This document shows, piece after piece, positions 31,301-43,829 of a stretch of DNA of 64,000 bases. A program made the position numbers and the translations under genes. Position 1 is the stretch's first letter; each line of letters opens with the position of its first letter. The notes beneath the pieces are model-generated. The model was given only the letters and a program-made list of their open reading frames with translations, was not told the DNA's origin and made no database searches. The stretch is from Paramacrobiotus metropolitanus. Taxonomy: Eukaryota > Tardigrada > Eutardigrada > Parachela > Macrobiotidae. The DNA lies in assembly GCF_019649055.1 (NCBI RefSeq), contig NW_026570222.1, forward strand, positions 1,116,001-1,180,000, given 5' to 3'.

Positions 31301-33743
31301 GTTTGCAGGTTTTTTTACTGGACATTTGATCAAGTTTTAATTAAGTATCTTTCCCGAAAACTGCTCCAAAATAAAAAAAAAAAATAACCTGGAATCTGTT
31401 CTAAATCACATTAATATATGGATGATATTAGTATTACGCTGTACAGATATAGCATTAATGTTTTTGTATCATTCATTTGTTATCGTATTTGTATGTTTCG
31501 GTGTTCTTCGTCCAAGACGAACGGACGTCCTTGACCGTTAAGTTCAATTGTCAACTTCTGCAGACCGGTAACTGCGACGCTGACGGATGTATCTGTACAA
31601 TCATCGGCTGACGATAATGCCGAGCGATGACATTTGGGCAGGCTGCTTTTGAACATTTGTTTCATAATTGTGTAGTATGCCGAAGGAACGCACCACCTTA
31701 GGTCACTACGAATGTATTTGTTGAGTATTGTCGAGAACGTACGCATGGTGTTTTATTCCACTTATAATAGAATTGCTGATTTACTCTCTTGTCTTGAGTG
31801 TTCTCGCGCGGTTTATGTGTGTTACAACCCGAAATTTTGAATACTTCGAAGCTGGGTTATCGAACATATGGTAATTAAGGTTTTTTAGGAGAATAACACA
31901 TGTGTCGGCAAAGGTTTATTTTGTTTATTTACGATTCGTCATGGGCAGTATCATTTTGTTTTTGCACAGCTCGAACTTCGTATATATGTGAGCTTCTAAT
32001 ATGCTGATGCGTTTTTTGCAGTGATGCGGGTGCGTCGTCTTTGGATCGTTGGTCAAGAAGCACAGCAGCCCACAACGAGACAAACGAGCAGTCTGATGTG
32101 CCCGTTCGTTCCATGTCCGTATCGGAAATGGTGCGTAATTTTTCGGGAACGAAACTCTTGCCCAAAGCCCCTAATCCGCCTCCTAAGCCGCGGTACACCC
32201 ACCTGCCTGCTGCGCCAGCCGACGCTGAAGTTTTATCTGGCTCAAGTCCGCCAAAACCAAAGAGTGCGCTATCGCAGCACGGACAGAAATCTCAGTCGAT
32301 CCGACCAACGCAAGTCACGTTTGCCTCCATGGAGGATGTGCGTGTACTGAGCGATGCTCCCATTCAGAGTGCACAAGGACGTCGTTCGTCCACCGCGGAG
32401 ACGCCGTCCGGGAGTTATCCGTTTCCGGGCGAGGAAATCAAGCCGTCTCCGGTGTTGAAATCCATTGTGCGCCATTCTGGAATAAATTATCCCGTACCTC
32501 CACCGAAAAAACCGGCGCTTTCCGTTAAACCCAATACGATTTTTCGAACGGCCGTGCATAGCATGGTGCTTGGTGCGAAAAATACGGACGATTCCCGTCG
32601 CAAGAACTCTATAACTGAAGAATCACCTGCGATGTTGGAAAGTGAATCGAATAAAGAAACAGGAGAGCAACAGAAATATGTGCCGAAATACAGAAAATCA
32701 AATGAATCGGCAGAACAGGCCGATGTGGCAGAAATTCGGGCAAGCGTACCCGTTATGGAGCAGCACGCAGAAATTGACCAGCAAATGGTAGTTTTGTCAG
32801 AGAAGGAGATTGGTAATGAGAATTTACCGCCATGGAATAAGGATTCCGAGCTGAACAGCGCCAAGGTAAGTTTTTTTTTAATTTCAACTTTGCTCTTTTT
32901 CTAAGGGTTTGTTTAGTGACTGAGTCACTAGAGTTTAGTGATTGAGTCAATTATTACTACCGCAGAGACTAGAGTCACTGTGACTCTAGTAATAATTAAT
33001 ATTTGGTTTCGGCAGTTTTTCTCTGTGCGAACGTTTCGTTGATAATCTACATATAAACGCAAGTGTTATATTGCTGGGCAATTTATTTATGTTACGTTGA
33101 TGAGATGAAACCAGACTAACCTTAAGATTGGCATTCTTTCATTTTGCAGCGAGAAATTATTGAAAGGTTAAGTGCCAAACTTGACTTATTGCGGGAGGAA
33201 CAGACTAGCTTGCAGGAAGAGATCAACACTACTGATCGGTGGGGAGACAGTATTTTCCAGAAGTTCTCAATAAAAGCCACAGAGCCAGATCTGGAAAAGT
33301 ACATCCAGCATCTACGCGAACTGGAAGAAATTACAGCATTAAGCATGAGCCTTTCTAGCCGCATTGAACGTTTGGAGCTCTCACTGGGACAGCTAACGTT
33401 GCCGGCTGATGATCTGGAAGCTGTAAGTTTCCGTATGGTTTGCCCATTGCACACTCAAAAACAATGTGAGTCATTTTTGCAGACAACTTTGAAAAATAAG
33501 AGAAGCAAGCTATTAACTCAGCAAGAAGAAGCCAACTACTTGCAACAAGGAATTGAGCGCCGTCGAAAGGTATTCCAAACCATTCTAGCAGAGAAGTACT
33601 TTGACCGAGATGGATACGAAGATTATGAAGACTTCTTCAAAACCAAGGCAACGCTGCTGCGTGATAGCCGTCAGCTAGCGGATAAAATTCGATTGGGAGA
33701 AGAGAAGCTCTTCTGCCTTTTAAACTCCAGCATCCCTGGTTGA
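19386..33743 (+). CDS. shroom: Shroom family cytoskeletal regulator
   Basis: Eight exons give a continuous 1085-residue frame: 19386-19547, 20751-20902, 24867-25953, 26335-26432, 30574-30954, 32022-32865, 33150-33422 and 33483-33743. All junctions are GT-AG and phases agree. Exons 1-2 encode the N-terminal PDZ domain (carboxylate loop region LSGGRPWGFTV; C-terminal half VDQEGKAAAAGIHVRDILVS). The middle is Ser/Pro-rich and disordered, with proline motifs (PKAPNPPPKPR). Exons 7-8 encode the C-terminal ASD2 helical domain (QREIIERLSAKLDLLREEQ through LRDSRQLADKIRLGEEKLF). In the family, ASD2 recruits Rho kinase to apical actin and drives constriction. An ASD1 actin-binding motif was not recognised. 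The long introns leave room for alternative promoters or missed exons. Assignment rests on the PDZ plus ASD2 combination. Confidence 0.9.
19548..24866 (+). other. Shroom introns 1 and 2
   Basis: Introns 19548-20750 and 20903-24866. No coding exon, RNA gene or clear transposon was recognised. A 33-bp tandem duplication (AATTATTACGGTAGTTG at 24359 and 24392) is the only obvious repeat. Confidence 0.5.
24359..24408 (+). repeat. Short tandem duplication
   Basis: The 17-mer AATTATTACGGTAGTTG occurs at 24359-24375 and 24392-24408, with similar sequence after each copy, so the period is 33 bp. It lies in Shroom intron 2. Confidence 0.7.
26433..30573 (+). other. Shroom intron 4
   Basis: 4.1-kb intron with no recognised exon. 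It contains a TA-rich simple stretch (about 27720-27775) and a pair of inverted repeats about 1.2 kb apart, listed separately. Confidence 0.5.
27886..29201 (+). repeat. Inverted repeat pair, possible decayed transposon
   Basis: GCAACGGTACCATC (27886-27899) and TGTCATTTGGAATGAGA (27929-27945) recur as exact reverse complements at 29188-29201 and 29130-29146, in mirrored order. The arms enclose 1.2 kb of AT-rich DNA with no transposase frame. This suits a non-autonomous element with long, diverged terminal inverted repeats. Exact ends and a target-site duplication were not found. Confidence 0.45.
32921..32996 (+). repeat. Palindromic cluster with AP-1-like sites
   Basis: In Shroom intron 6. 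ACTAGAGTCAC-T-GTGACTCTAGT (32968-32990) is a perfect 23-nt palindrome. It is overlapped by arms ATTATTACTA (32950) and TAGTAATAAT (32987). TGAGTCA, the AP-1 consensus, occurs at 32921 and 32943. It could be a regulatory cluster or a transposon footprint. Confidence 0.5.
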
Positions 33744-34272
33744 CTGCAAATAACTGGGGTTTTGTATAAAATGCAGTGTACCGGTTATTTTGCTATTGTT
33801 TCTTTGTAATGCAGCTAAATGCAGTTGGTGATAGAAATGGTTGTTTACAAATTCCGACGTTGTCGATCCATTGCGTATTTCGGTAAACTCTTTTTCTTTT
33901 GTGACTTCCTTTTAGTGACCAAACGGAATTTTTGCGCTGCAGTTCAGTTTTCTGTTTCATGTTATTGATCTTTATTTAAACTTCGTAGTATCTGGTACGG
34001 AAATCCTGCATCAGAATGCAGTAGTCATAAATTTTTTTATGGTCAACAAAACGGTAGTAAAGTGAGAAAGTGTTTGGTTGGATCACTTCCTGTTGTTCGT
34101 TTTACGGTTTAGTTTGTGCCACTCAGGTTTATTAGTCTGGCAAATTTTTTAAGTTACAGGTGCAGGTTTTGTGCGTTTGGTGTTTAGTGATAGTTAAATC
34201 GACTTATGGCCTCTGAAATTTACAAATACTAGTAAGTGCAGATCTTTATTCCGCATGGTATAATCCAACTGT
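33744..34272 (+). other. Spacer between convergent Shroom and TYW2
   Basis: The 3' ends of Shroom (+) and TYW2 (-) converge here. AT-rich UTR-like sequence; nothing else seen. Confidence 0.5.
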
Positions 34273-36076
34273 TTACAAAAATTTTCCTAAACAAGCTGTC
34301 GGAGACATCTTTACATCGTACACACAATGATAAATCTTCGGCCCATAGGATTTCACTACCTCCAAATGCAAGAGATGACCAGTCCATGTACCACCGTGCA
34401 CACCATCACAGATTGAAACCAGTTTTGATAATATGTAAACCGCGAAATTTTTAAAACATGATAATTTAAAATGGACCGAAAAATTAAACGTTATTCGTGG
34501 ATTCTCAGCATTCCAAGCAGATTTCAAATCTGAAGCGTCAGACTCCTCGACATTCATATGAACATGGAGAATTCCACCGGAAGCAGAACGCAAAGCTTTG
34601 CAAGCCGTTTCCCAAGACAATTCGGAAGAGGGAATAAGCCCCAGAACGACACGGTCAGCAACATTCACTGGACACATCTGCAAGCACAAGTGGTGCCTGA
34701 ATAGGCAATAAAAAAATGAAGTCACATAATAACTAATACAGCTTAGCGGGATTTGCGTTTATTTACAAAGCTTAGGTAACTTTGATAAACTTTTCATTCA
34801 GAAATGGAAGAACCATAAACTCTAAGTAGATGATTTCAGTTTACAATTTCCAAAATGAACAAGTTTTCGAAAGGGTTTTATCGCCTCAGTTAGCGACATC
34901 AAAACAACAACCAACACCGACACCACATCAAAACTCATAAGCCCCAACACTTCTTCAGTGATGCAACGAATTCAGTTTTCCGCTACAATTCGTATTGTAA
35001 GTTTTACGCGCGCATATGCGGTGCAGAATGCAGATCTCACAGCTCAGGTTAAGAAAACGAAGCATTTTGGGTGCATTAGAAAACACACCACAGCCATATC
35101 TCTGGAAAGCAATTACAAAAAATGCCGCAAAGACACTTCCATGATGATCATCATAAAACTTTTATTTTCAAGATTTTATTGTGAAAATCCACAAAAGACA
35201 AAGCAATATATTCGTTCATAAATCTCAATATTACTTTATCTTATAGCAACAAACTAGGTTAAAGATACTGCCAGAGATACAGAAAACAAAACAAAGAAAA
35301 AAGCAATACCATTCAGTTAACTGCTGTGTTTGAAAACTTTCTTGGGATTACATATTTAGCATAAAAAAGTAAACATGTGCTGACTTCAGAAAATTTGTTT
35401 GAATCCAAATAGTAAACGGCTGCTGTCACCACTTCTCCTCTGGAAATGCTCACGGTTCAACCGTGTACGGTCTTACCTTTCGATTGTCACCAAACAGTAT
35501 CTCACACCGCTTCTCGACACCATTCAATCTGAGATTTCGCTTCAAAGCCTCCACCGATGCCGGGTTCCATTCGCAAGCGTACACCCATTTTGCTCCAGCT
35601 TTTAGTAGAGGAATAGTGAAATACCCGATACCAGAAAAGAGATCCACAATGCACTCATCCTGACATGCTAGCGTAGACATCCGTATCTTTTCCGTGATGT
35701 TGCCCGAGCTAAACATGCAAGACATGAGATCAAATTCGTAGATAATCCCGTTGTCTTTTTTCCGGACCCAAGTACAAGTTCCTCGCAGCATCTGTGCCTG
35801 TGGACTGCGATAGTCACCGGGGAGGATTCGTCCATGCCGAGCAATCCGCGATACCTTAAATACTGTGCAAATGGCATCATACACTTTCTCCTGTATTCCT
35901 CTCCAGCAGTCAGCAGTGAATGCATCTTCAGGGAAGAGAATAAGATCACCAAAGATCTCCCAGTGCCGCGGAAATGTGTCAAGTGCACCGTTCACAGGCA
36001 GATAGTATTCTTCAAGTAGCGACTGCATGGATTTCCGCAGCCTGGCGTGTGGAGTTTCCGTCTTTTTTTTACTCAT
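34273..36076 (-). CDS. TRMT12: tRNA wybutosine-synthesizing protein 2 (TYW2/TRMT12)
   Basis: Exon 1 is 36076-35477 and exon 2 is 34677-34273, giving 334 residues. The intron of 799 nt has GTAAGA at its start and GCAG at its end. TYW2 transfers the alpha-amino-alpha-carboxypropyl group of S-adenosylmethionine to the wybutosine precursor on tRNA-Phe, in the cytosol. An N-terminal region with RHGRILPGDYRSPQ and TWVRKKDNGIIYEFDL is followed by the Rossmann SAM site VDLFSGIGYFTIPLLKAGA. Then come the acidic loop ACEWNPASVEALKRN, the FGDNR segment at the exon junction, and ADRVVLGLIPSS in exon 2. The C terminus has VKSYGPKIYH, the conserved family ending. It is shorter than the human protein, mostly at the N terminus. 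Start MSKKKTETPHAR is the first ATG. Confidence 0.9.
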
Positions 36077-39000
36077 TATTTTAAGTTGTCGGCCCGGTAG
36101 TCGGAAAGACGGAAACTAATACCAGATAAAATGCTCACTCTCCGTAATGCAAGCCTTGCAAAATGCTCATGGCAAAGAAATCGTGTAAACGAGCCTGGAC
36201 ACCAGTAACTCTAAAAATAAAAAAAAAGCATGGAAATGATGTTCCAAAAATTTACAAAAGAAGTATTTTACAAAAATCAGCTGTTCGGTTGGTCAAGTGA
36301 AATGGCCCGCTGCGGCCGCGACCCGGCTGCTGCCTGGTGGCTGAAGCCCGATGAGCACCGATTTCGAGCCAGCCGCTCCGCTCCTGCTGCCTGCCGCCAT
36401 AACTAGCAAACTCTCGCAAACCGTTAGTGACGAAAATTTCAGCGTTGGTTGGTAGAGAAAATTGAGGTTTTTCATATTTACGTTAATTTTGTATTTTTTG
36501 ATAAATGTTTTAATATGAAATTAGTATACGCGATATTAAAATGGAGGAAATAATTTTGCAAAATATTTAGCATACCGTTACAAACAGTTTGTAACGCAAA
36601 TTACAGAGTAGCAGAGGTTTGTACTCCCTTTTGCTGCGGAACAAATTTATTTGTGTGGAACGGCTTTACATGAAACGAGTCACTTGTTGGTTGTTAATGC
36701 ACACGGCTTCGAAAATTTTCTCGTTTCAGTTTGAGCGTTAACCAGTCGCTTTGGCTTTTTGAATTCTGACTGTGTCGAGCGAATTAACGATATGATTCAC
36801 GATTCCACTTAATTCATTTTTATATTTTCATGAATTATTTGAGAGTGAGTTTATTCCGGTGTGTCTACTAATGATCTCCTTATCTTAGTGAAGGTTCTTA
36901 TTGGAATTAGAGCGGTTGTGGTACGTATTTTATCTCTTAGCGGCAGGATTTCCCGCTTTTAAGCATTTGGTTCTCTGCAGGTAGGTCTAGTTCGTGATGT
37001 TTCTCAGGCAATTGTTTTATAACTTAGTACGAACTGGGTCTTCAACGTTTGGGTTTTCTTAAGATATGGTAGTGGAAATATGTATATGCTGAATTGCGAG
37101 TAGCGAAGAGTTCGAAATAAAAAATTTGTAGTCGAAGAACCCAGGTTTCCAGTAGCCGAATTTTTTTATTGGCCGAAAAGCAGGTAGAGATTCCTCGCAT
37201 TGGTTAGTCTGGTTTTTACGGGCAAATCAGACACGCGCATGCTAAGCATATCCGTTGAACCATGGCAGTTGTGTTGAGACTACCGGCTGCAGAATGCCGC
37301 CATTTAGCTTTGCGCTCAACGTCCAGCGCAGAAATTCGGGGTGGGCACTGCATTCATAGCTGACCATGAGGGAAGGAATTCCCTCTCACAGTAGTGGTTG
37401 TGCAGTGGCAGTTATTGAGAGCGCGCACAGAAAGGAGGCAGAGAGACAGAGAGTGGACCATGTAACAGTGGGATGACCAGCTGACGTGAAAGTTGTTGGT
37501 GTTTCAGGCCTGCTGCGCTGTGTATGTGGAAGGCTATGTACGATTTTTACTATTTTAGCTTTCAGAGCTGTTGACCTGAGAAACGTCGTGTAGTACTGAT
37601 ATAAATTGGTTCCAACATTCGGGTTTTTCGGAATCCAGGAAATCAGAAACGCATTTTTGCAGGTTCTTCGGCAGACCGTTGCACTCTGGTGAAAGACATG
37701 GGTAGTGAGATGTCTTCACTAGGATTAAACTGCTCTCGCCATCCGTGCTCTTTCACCCGACCAACGGTCGATTTCGTTGGATATTCGGATTGGTTGGTCT
37801 GTCACGAATCAACTTCGTTGAATCCGTCAAAGTGGCTGTGAAATGCAGCGATATTGCGGGTCCGCCTGCAAGAAGAAGAAGCATATCACAGTCATCTTTG
37901 ATGACTTCAACGTATGGTTTTGTTGTGGATTTGTGGATGCCGAGCAGAATCGGATGCCTTCAATGGGATGTACGGCGGGATAAGTGGAATGGTATGCACT
38001 GGTGGGTACGTATGTGCACGTGCGATGACTGATACCTTTTTGCGATAGTTTGTTTTCAGATCGGCATTGATACGGGACACATTTGGCTTGCATCACATGC
38101 TTTATGTCGTGATTTCCGTGTGCGTATTCGCTAGCTACCGTTTTTTGCTTTTCTTGATTTACGATGGCTTTGCAATGGCACAAATGCTTGGCATAAGTTT
38201 TACGTCTGTTATGTGCGTACATTGTAGAGGTCTTTTACGATATGGCGCTGCCTACGTTTCAAAACGCATTAAAGCTTTAAGACGCCGAATGTTTCCTTCC
38301 AGGAAATATGCGGTGAGATGTGAGTGTGATGTGTATCGTGGTTGATCTCACTGGCAAGTCTTCATTTTAACTTCCGTCGGTGCGCGGTTTAGCTTGTAGA
38401 TTTGTAGTGAATGGTGAATGGGCGTGCATAATTTTACACTGTAAGGTTGTTCGGCAAGTACGATGAGTTTGCAAGGCCAGTGTGTGTTTGAAGCGGTTAG
38501 TTGGCTTGTACATGTGTTGGCCGCATCTTCAACCGTTACATCGATATCGCTGACGTCACATTCGTGCCGGGTGCTTTGTCCTTTGTAGTTGCTAAGTGAG
38601 TCACTGCCTCGTGACTAAGTGATCGGGCAGAATCTGGCTGGCTCATACGCTACTGCGTGGCAGGCTGGCAGCTGCTTTTGTCTCGGGCCTGTCCACAGGT
38701 CAAGCATGGCTTGGATTTTCGCTTGATCGTTAATCCAACCCTTCCACCAAACTGCGCTCCAATTGGTTGCCGGCGAACGCTGAAGCTTGAAATTTATTTT
38801 CGCTTTTCATTAGTAAGAATAAAAATAATTCCACAATGTCGGTGACAATGATAATAATTTTAATACTATTTACAGTCCGTAATTGCACACAATGGCCTAC
38901 AGGCCCTATACACAGAGCGCTTGCAGGTACGTACATAATAGTGATAATACACACTTTTGACCCATGCATGACGCTAATTTTAGGCACGTCAATTTGATTC

Positions 39001-39484
39001 CTGTACTGTATTTAAAAGGCAGTAATGAAAAAGAAAAGAAGTATGTACTTGGCATGCTCATCTTGATATTCGAGATAGTTTTAACCTTTAAGTGCAGTAA
39101 TTTAGTACTAATCAATCAAACAAACTTACCAAATGTCGCAGAAAAATAAGAGTACTTACGTATCTTATTTTTAGTAAATCGCATTAGACTTAGTTGTTTT
39201 AACCTGACATAATGAGCATATTATTACGTATAATTCGTAAATAAATGATCAACAGATAGTCGGATAGGTACAGTATAAATCTAGAGCTAATTATTGAATA
39301 CACTTGCCCCAATCAACAACAACAAGCCCCTTGAACTCACAGGGAGTTATAAAAACTGAAGCATCACCTTAACTCAAAAATATAAAATAAACGCGAACTA
39401 TGGATGCTTAATGGAACGTGCAGTATCACAATAATCACAATCAAATTAATCACCACTCACGATGTCAAACATCTCTGAGTGCAA
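36077..39484 (+). other. Intergenic region TYW2-WASHC4
   Basis: 3.4 kb, mostly AT-rich. A small GC-rich island (about 36300-36410) contains short ORFs on both strands, none convincing. Open frames around 37.7-38.3 kb have no recognisable motif. No RNA gene seen. Confidence 0.4.
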
Positions 39485-42400
39485 TCATATTCCCACAGGA
39501 GCTTGATTAATGGCGTTGACGGATGAGTCCGCAGTCGTCGGAGCAGGATTACCTTCGGCTGGCGGTTCTTTAGACGTTTGCTGAACTGACCCTGTTGGGT
39601 TTGTTTTGAAAAATATACGCGCGCTACTCAAGGAGTAAAACAGCAACTCGAACTCTTTAATATACGAGTCCAGTCGTCGTGCAGTAAGTTTGAGGGCTTG
39701 ACGCAGTTTCTCATCGCTTTGGACATCGCTCCTGTTTCCTTGAGCATCCATTCTATTCGCCTGTGCGGCCGCTTCCTGTATATCGACAAAAACAACATCA
39801 AACAAAAGCCCAGAAAATGTCCTTACCTATCACACAGACACTATCTATTCCGTAATAAAGCAGGAAAGAGTAAAACCAGACTGACTAAATCGTAAAATTA
39901 ATACAGGCTGCATATGTGCTAATGGTGATTGGTGAGTTACTAACTGAGAACGTCAATTATCTTGGTTGTCAACGTGCTCCTTTCTACATACCGCATCTTT
40001 CCGAAATTTCTCCCGAACGGCATCTGTCCAGTTAAGGGAATCGAAAAGACCGTTCTGTCCAAGCAGTGCCAGAATATAAGCCACTCCCATCGCGAAACCG
40101 TCATCCGTGAATAAAACAAGCCCGGAAGGATTTTTTTTATGTAACCGCTCCTTACATGTTACCGCATGTTCCACAAAGTTGACCATCTGAAGATGAAAAC
40201 AAAAAAAAACCAAGTCAATATCAACGAGGATACGCGCCACATAATGGGATGCCACGAAAGTTTTGCGTTCATTCTAAGGACTTTTAACAGTGACCTGAAC
40301 ATGAACATACCAACGGGGGGATGATCATATAAAAGTTGTGTAGATGTCGATTGCGGACATTCTGAAATTCTCCCGAGAAAACTTCCAAAAGTAGCTGCAA
40401 AAATTTTCCAAAACCAGCATTACTACCTATAAAGAAAGAGGCTGTCGGCACAACACGAGTATGAAAGGGAATACGACCTTGAAGAATTCTGTGCCATCAG
40501 AAAGATTTTTGTTCAACATAGTAATAACATCATCAAGATCCTTTGTGGCGGTATTATTCACGGCTACTTCCTCTTCCTTTGCAAGGGTTTCAAAGGATTC
40601 AATATCTTCCAAATCGGGAATAAAGCAAATTGCTTTGCTGCAGTGATGCAGGCCACCGGATCGTACGGTCCTCACGAATCCCATGGCATTACCTGGCAAA
40701 ATAAAATACATTTGGTTACTCTCTAATCTCGCTCCGGTTCATGTTTATCGTCACAACTGTTAGAAATTTTACAATTTCGTAAGCAAAATTCAAATTTTCA
40801 CTGCAATCCCGCAATCCTGACAAATGACTATTTCTATTAGTTGCGCCTTGCGGACCGTTGCGGTACTTTTTAAAAATATAATATTGTGATCGTTCAAAAC
40901 TTAAGTCTATCAAATGCAAAATAAGGGTGCGGTTATGGCTTCATACCGATGTATGTTATCAGCATTCTGAACTGATCCAGACGTGTCTGCCCATCCGCCG
41001 TCACACCCAACGTTCGAATCGCTTTGTTGAATTTTTCCGCTCTCTCGAATGGATACTTTGCCATGGCATCGTTTTGCTTCATATCGCGGAATATCTTTAT
41101 GTCCTTAATTAACCTCGATTTAATGTGCTCGTCAAACATAAACTGGGAAAATAAATTGAACTTATTCCGCAAGAACTGATACGTGTAGTTGACCGTCGTG
41201 TTCATAATACCGATCCCATGCGTTCGCAGACTATTAGCAATGTGCCGGATGCCGATGGTGTTCAGATGTTTGCTGTTGCTGGTTCTCTCCACAAACACTT
41301 GATTATTCAGATTATAAGCATAATTCGATACAAAATAATTGATATTTCGCATTATTTCCAAGATATCTGCCCCTTGTTCAAGGGTTTGGCATGGTAGATG
41401 GGCTTGCATCACATGTAGTCCATACATATGCAGCGCTAAACTGCGCATTTCGTCGTAAGTTTTCCAATCGTGCAGAGCTACAGTAGTCAAATCATAGAAC
41501 GTCTTATCCAGATAACTTTCCACTTCGTCCCTCACACAGATTATGTGGTTCAGGAACTGAATTGCGTCCAGGGATATTATCTGGCGAATATCCCGCACTA
41601 CCGCGTCGAACGGATTCCGTTCCGGTAGCGACAAATGCGAATGTACAGTGAGGCGTAAATTCATTTCAATTTCTCTACACAGTGGATTGATAATGCATTC
41701 GTTCACTTCGCTGCGCACTTCCTGACCGAACTTCTTCACCAATCCATCCGGATCAGCATGACGAACCCGGCGTAACGAACGGCTGCTGGTCTCAAAAGCC
41801 GCTAACAGGCAAAAAATTCTTGGGCTTTGATTAGGATTTTGGAAGATTTCCTCCAGGTACGGTCGTAGCACTTGGCGATTCCAGTAGAAAATCGACATGT
41901 TACACGCATTATCAAACGCTTCGTGAAAGGTTGCCAGATCTTTCAGCAGCGGGACAAAAATTTGGACATAATTCAGCTCATCTTGTGGCCACTTTTTCAT
42001 AGACAAGCCAACGCCCAGGCAAGCTTTTAGAACGATCATACGCTGTTCCGTCATCGGACCTGACACCAGACACTGCTGAAGTAACTGCAATGATGTCAGC
42101 GCATCCACGTGTTCCAGCGCACCAACGCGTTTCTCACCCGCCAGGCGCTTTTCCAGAGTGTAACAAGCGTTCTGCATTCGGTTCGTGGTTAACTGGACGA
42201 TACGGTCGATCAGCTGGCTAAGTGTAATGTCGTACGTTTGTTTGCAGCCTTTCAACACCATGAGAATCTCAAGCATGTTCCCGATGAGAAAAAGTGTCTG
42301 CCGTGGAAGTGGTTTCAACAAGATGGAATGAAAATGGAATAACTGAACGACGGAATTCTGGACTCGCCGAGCCAAAAGCAAGCCAGAGCGAACAAAACGT

Positions 42401-43829
42401 GGAGTATCCTCGTCGATGATGGGTTGGGACTCTTTGGCTAATGCCTGAATTCGGGTAACCCATTCCATAGCGTCAACGCGAAAACTCGCCACATCTTTGG
42501 CCAGATTTTGCAGTCGAGCCTAAAAAACCAAGAGCATCCCAATCTCATGTGAGCAACACTCATTTGCCATTTGACGTTAATATCCGATAACAAATTTTTT
42601 TCGTAAACATGTTTGCATTGCTGTACGTATAGAATGTCAAAGCCATTTCAAAAAAAGTTGCATACCTGCAGAATTCCTTCCTTTGCTTGCTGGATCAGCT
42701 GTAACTGCTTTTTGTCGACGTGCTTACCGACATCGGGAATCATCGCCAAAACAACATCCGCGGGACAGATGGACATATTCTGCCACAGTGCCACTATCGG
42801 CGCGGTTTTGCACACATCCAAAAACATCCGCAAAAATTTTTTATCGACATTTCGCGTGACCACTACATGCAGAATCAGAAGCGAACCGCACGCCATGACC
42901 CGTTCTCCAATTTTCCCAGGGTTCTGACTCTGTGAAATCGGATTATCAACGTCAGCGATCAACTGCTGGAACGCCACCGACCAGGAATCCAAAAATTTTC
43001 TGGTCAAATTCAATCGCCCCACGTTAGATAGACAATCGAGAAAAATGGTTCCGCTGAGTAAATCCCGTTCAATATTCATCAGAAAGGACTCAATCTCCTT
43101 GATATCGGCGTTCTCCAGCCCGACCTTCGCGGCCATGTTCGCACTGTGGCTACAGGCATTTAGCGAGGCTTTGTATGTCGTCCAGTGATCTCGCAGAGTG
43201 TTGTTGCTTTTAATGATGCAATCCGCTGTTATGAGGCAACTACATAAACCCGACAGACATTCGTACAGGAACACCATTGTTCCCGACGCGAAATCTCGCT
43301 CAGCCAGGACATTCAACTGTTGCAGCACCAGTGCGATCACTTCTTTGCAGCGGGATTTAAAACAGGAAAATTCCTGAAGGAAAGGCAGAAAACGTCCGAG
43401 AGAGAGATACGACGGATTCTCAATGTAGGCGTCGGAGTAGTGCAGCAGTGGATCCAAAAAACGCTGACGTGCTTCGTGCATGAGGAAGCGCAGCTCCGCA
43501 GCCATGACGGAAATGGCCACCATGACTTTACCGAAAAGATCATTTTCCGTCTGCACAAAATCTTCGATGCAGGCTTTCTCATGCGGACTCAACTGTCAGC
43601 GTGAAAAAAAATGATTTTCACATGTGTTTAATGTGTCATTAGTACCGAAAACTTTGTCTAACAACAATGCTCAATTTGCTCACCACAATTTTGATAGGAT
43701 TTCTTGCTGTACTGCCGTAGCTGACGACATTTGCGAGCCATGATTCAGCGTCGTCGGAATTTTCGAAGCGTTTTCCCAGATCGCTGATGTAGTCTCCTAC
43801 CTTCTTGTAAAATCTCTTTTGCAAAGACC
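39485..43829 (-). CDS. WASHC4: WASH complex subunit 4 (SWIP/WASHC4), 5' exon missing
   Basis: Seven exons are joined in phase: 43829-43684, 43592-42666, 42519-40947, 40692-40478, 40394-40311, 40186-39992 and 39775-39485, about 1143 residues. The human protein is near 1170. SWIP is the large helical scaffold of the pentameric WASH complex, which drives Arp2/3 actin nucleation on endosomes. The family-typical core is very clear ([13 protein letters not shown]-type segment, [54 protein letters not shown]). The tail keeps [18 protein letters not shown] and [14 protein letters not shown], ending in the LSSARIFF helix. The donor after GTEFFK reads GTCGTA, which is weak but gives the expected join. 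The first exon with the start codon was not located. The upstream Met near 43863 reads through an apparent acceptor and is not used. Confidence 0.92.

Noticed and set aside
34678-35476. Extra exons in the TYW2 intron
   Set aside because: The two exons already give the whole family core with correct phase; ORFs in the intron lack motifs.
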